A stretch of 7,837 bases of DNA, taken from NCBI GenBank assembly GCA_029880065.1, contig JAOUPD010000050.1, forward strand, positions 1 through 7,837, in the 5' to 3' direction. Both the position numbers and the translations under genes were made by a program. Source of the DNA: Hadesarchaea archaeon (GTDB taxonomy: Archaea > Hadarchaeota > Hadarchaeia > Hadarchaeales > Hadarchaeaceae). This document shows, piece after piece, positions 6,276-7,837 of the stretch. The notes beneath the pieces are model-generated. The model saw only the letters and a program-made list of their open reading frames with translations, had not been told where the DNA came from and did no database searches. The first letter of the stretch is position 1. The number at the start of each line of letters is the position of its first letter.

Positions 6276-6297
6276 GATTTTTTTCTTATTTAAATTG

Positions 6298-7311
6298 ATG
6301 GTAGAAAAAAAGTTAGGTTATAATATTCGCATAAAAGGCGAAAAAGTAAATCATGAACTCTATAAAGAGTACGTAGCGATAGCTAAAAGAGCTGACGCCG
6401 CTGGTCTTTACTACCTGTCTTTTCCGGAATTCTTTGCTAGATTTGATCGCAACAGGATCCATGTAATACCTTATATGACTGCTATCGCTGCTCAAACTGA
6501 GCATGTTAAGTTTTCTAATGATGTTTTGGTGGTACCCCTTTTCCATCCCATCCATATCGCTGATATCGGTTCAAGTTTGGACATCATGACCAACGGACGT
6601 TTCATTCTAGGGGTGGGATTAGGATCGTCCCGCGCTGAATATGAAAATTTTGGCATTTCGTGGGCTTGGAAAAAACGTGGCAGGATTCTTGATGAATCTC
6701 TTGATATAATAAAAAAGTTGTGGACAGAGCCAGCGATATCTGAGTATAAGGGAAAATTCTATACGATTAAAAACATTTGCAGCCCCCCACCTGTCCAGAA
6801 ACCTCATCCCCCGATATGGGTCGGAGGACTCTCGGATGCCGCCCTTAGGAGGACAGCGCAATATGGCAATGAATGGGCTGCATCTGTCTTTTGGGTCCCA
6901 CCCCCAGCGGGTCCTTTCCCAGAAGAGAAGTGGGACATCAAGGAGCGCATAGAGAAGTTGAAGAAATACTGCAAGGAATTTGGAAGGGAGCTCGTGTTTG
7001 GACGAGCACCCAGAGGACCGAAAGAAGCCGGATTTAACCAGAGGATCAACGTTAACATCAACCCAGACAAGGAGAAGGCCTTAGAAGAGGCGCGACACTA
7101 CTGGGTGGATGTTAGGGCGGGACGTGTTGAAGGAGGCGTTTCATTAGAATCGAAATTGAGATATGCAGCCATTGGAAATGCGGAAGAAGTAATCGAGAAG
7201 CTTGAAGAGGTTTACAAGACCGGAGCCTACTTGATAACGATTTATCCTTTGACTACGGATTCAAAGAGCCAGTGGGATAAAATAGAGAAGGAAGTGCTCC
7301 CGAGTTTATAA
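6298..7311 (+). CDS. LLM-class flavin/F420-dependent oxidoreductase, subfamily B (paralog 2)
   Basis: The product is 337 residues. ATG 6298 is preferred to the TTG directly before it because the paralog at 7499 aligns from this ATG (M-[VT]-EKKLGYNIR). It has the same landmarks as paralog 1: ADAAGLYYLSFP, VVPLFHPIHIAD (78-89), DIMTNGRF with GVGLG (95-109), KLWTEPAISEYKGKFY, PHPPIWVGGLSDAALRR (169-185) and a TTDSKSQWDKIEKE terminus. It differs by the insertions VPPPAGPFPEEKW (200-212) and FGRAPRGPKEAGF, which would lie near the active-site mouth and could alter substrate choice. Composition changes inside the gene: 189 of 480 bases are G/C at 6301-6780 against 197 of 360 at 6781-7140, and lysine codons shift from mostly AAA to mostly AAG. 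This could reflect recombination between paralogs, though glycine/proline-rich motifs explain part of it. The substrate is unknown. Confidence 0.88.
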   Translation: MVEKKLGYNIRIKGEKVNHELYKEYVAIAKRADAAGLYYLSFPEFFARFDRNRIHVIPYMTAIAAQTEHVKFSNDVLVVPLFHPIHIADIGSSLDIMTNGRFILGVGLGSSRAEYENFGISWAWKKRGRILDESLDIIKKLWTEPAISEYKGKFYTIKNICSPPPVQKPHPPIWVGGLSDAALRRTAQYGNEWAASVFWVPPPAGPFPEEKWDIKERIEKLKKYCKEFGRELVFGRAPRGPKEAGFNQRINVNINPDKEKALEEARHYWVDVRAGRVEGGVSLESKLRYAAIGNAEEVIEKLEEVYKTGAYLITIYPLTTDSKSQWDKIEKEVLPSL

Positions 7312-7315
7312 ATTT

Positions 7316-7356
7316 GAAATTTCAATACTTCTAAAACCACAAATAGGCTTTGCATA
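7316..7356. repeat. intergenic repeat, copy 2 (two-part motif)
   Basis: GAAATTTCAATACTT (7316-7330) and GCTTTGCATA (7347-7356) match copy 1 exactly in both blocks, with a shorter spacer (16 bp against 24). The element begins 5 bp after the stop codon of the preceding LLM gene. The left block extends to a 10-bp palindrome, TGAAATTTCA. Confidence 0.5.
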
Positions 7357-7376
7357 ACAAATATCCAAGAAAGTCC

Positions 7377-7459
7377 TTTTTTGTAAACATCCCCCCGCTG
7401 TTTTCGGATAAACATAATTTTTGTATAAGAAAAAAAATTTTTTGTACAAAAATACAAAA
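7377..7459. promoter_or_regulatory. cluster of TTTTTGTA motifs upstream of the last LLM gene; possible operator, first T-run possibly a terminator
   Basis: TTTTTGTA occurs directly at 7378-7385, 7418-7425 and 7439-7446. The last is half of a perfect 14-bp palindrome, TTTTTGTACAAAAA (7439-7452). An outer pair, TTTTGTAT (7419-7426) and ATACAAAA (7452-7459), is also inverted. The second and third copies are 21 bp apart, two helical turns, and the cluster ends 11 bp before the TATA element. This is what an operator for a dimeric regulator would look like. The T-run at 7377-7382 may also terminate transcription of the preceding gene. The AT-rich background makes part of this cheap to obtain by chance. 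Confidence 0.4.
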
Positions 7460-7470
7460 TAGAAAGATTT

Positions 7471-7478
7471 TTTAAATA
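7471..7478 (+). promoter_or_regulatory. TATA element for the second tandem LLM gene (leaderless)
   Basis: AGAAAGA (BRE-like, 7461-7467) precedes TTTAAATA, 20 bp before ATG 7499. No Shine-Dalgarno sequence is present. The sequence immediately after it, TAGATTTTT, matches the promoter at 6268, as expected if promoter and gene were duplicated together. Confidence 0.6.
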
Positions 7479-7498
7479 GATTTTTCAAAGTAGATTTG

Positions 7499-7837
7499 AT
7501 GACAGAAAAAAAATTAGGTTATAATATTCGCGTAAAAGCCGAAAAAGTAAATTATGAAGTTTTTAAAGAGTACATGGAGATAGCTAAAAGGGCTGACGAT
7601 TCCGATCTTTACTATCTGGGTATTCCGGAATTCTTTGCGAGATTTGATTCGAGAAGGCTACATTCATTACCTTACATGGGCGCTATTGCCACCGTAACGA
7701 AGCATGTAAAATTTGGTCCTAATGTAATGGAAGTGCCCCTTCTCCATCCTATACACGTCGCTGATACCACTGCAACTTATGACATCATGTCTAACGGACG
7801 TTATATTCTAGGAGTAGGACTAGGGTTTTGGCCATCT
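7499..7837 (+). CDS. LLM-class flavin/F420-dependent oxidoreductase, subfamily B (paralog 3, 3' end outside the window)
   Basis: The frame stays open from ATG 7499 to the right edge, giving the first 113 residues of an expected 330 or so. The N-terminus is nearly identical to the preceding gene (EKKLGYNIR, KVNxE, PEFFARFD, HPIH-AD, GRYILGVGLG), and the first 50 or so nucleotides are almost the same, so this is a recent tandem duplicate. Divergence rises after residue 30 or so. DxDL replaces the AAGL of the paralog, and FGPNVMEVPLLHP replaces FSNDVLVVPLFHP. The cofactor is probably F420 or FMN, as in its relatives; the substrate may differ from that of the neighbour. It has its own TATA element and the TTTTTGTA cluster upstream. 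Confidence 0.85.
   Translation, partial: MTEKKLGYNIRVKAEKVNYEVFKEYMEIAKRADDSDLYYLGIPEFFARFDSRRLHSLPYMGAIATVTKHVKFGPNVMEVPLLHPIHVADTTATYDIMSNGRYILGVGLGFWPS

Noticed and set aside
3872..7356. CRISPR interpretation of the two-part repeat
   Set aside because: There are only two copies 3.4 kb apart with genes between them, no regular spacers and no cas genes.

Overview
The window looks like part of an archaeal chromosome, probably from an uncultured, metagenome-assembled lineage. The main evidence is promoter layout. Several genes have an AT-rich TATA-like element preceded by a purine-rich stretch about 25 bp before the start codon, with no Shine-Dalgarno sequence, which is the pattern of archaeal leaderless transcripts. 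Four flavin/F420-type luciferase-like (LLM) oxidoreductases in under 4 kb fit an F420-using archaeon. The phylum cannot be fixed from the sequence; Bathyarchaeia-like is a guess.

Left part (1-2689, all + strand): the 3' end of a HAD-family phosphatase gene; a creatinase/prolidase-fold (M24) protein that has lost most of the family's metal ligands; and a DapA-superfamily (class I aldolase fold) protein that keeps the Schiff-base lysine but not the usual Tyr and Thr-Thr. Middle (2822-5004, + strand): an ACMSD/LigW-like metal-dependent amidohydrolase or decarboxylase with all ligands visible, an unusual 220-bp spacer, and an LLM oxidoreductase resembling the TIGR03560 group. Right part (5241-7837): three paralogous LLM genes of a second subfamily. 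One is on the minus strand, back to back with the next; the last two are in tandem, and the last runs off the edge.

No transporter, regulator, tRNA, rRNA, transposase or CRISPR array is visible. Most genes seem to have their own promoter, so this is a neighbourhood of single transcription units rather than one operon. Taken together (LLM oxygenases or dehydrogenases, an aldolase, an amidohydrolase/decarboxylase and a creatinase-like hydrolase), the set suggests catabolism of an unknown, perhaps ring-containing or amide-containing, organic substrate. The substrate cannot be read from the sequence. The same mix of family expansions is known in SAR202 Chloroflexota, where it is proposed to serve oxidation of recalcitrant organic matter. 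Base composition varies sharply from gene to gene (about 56% G+C in the DapA-like gene, about 36% in parts of the minus-strand LLM gene), so the island may have been assembled from different sources.
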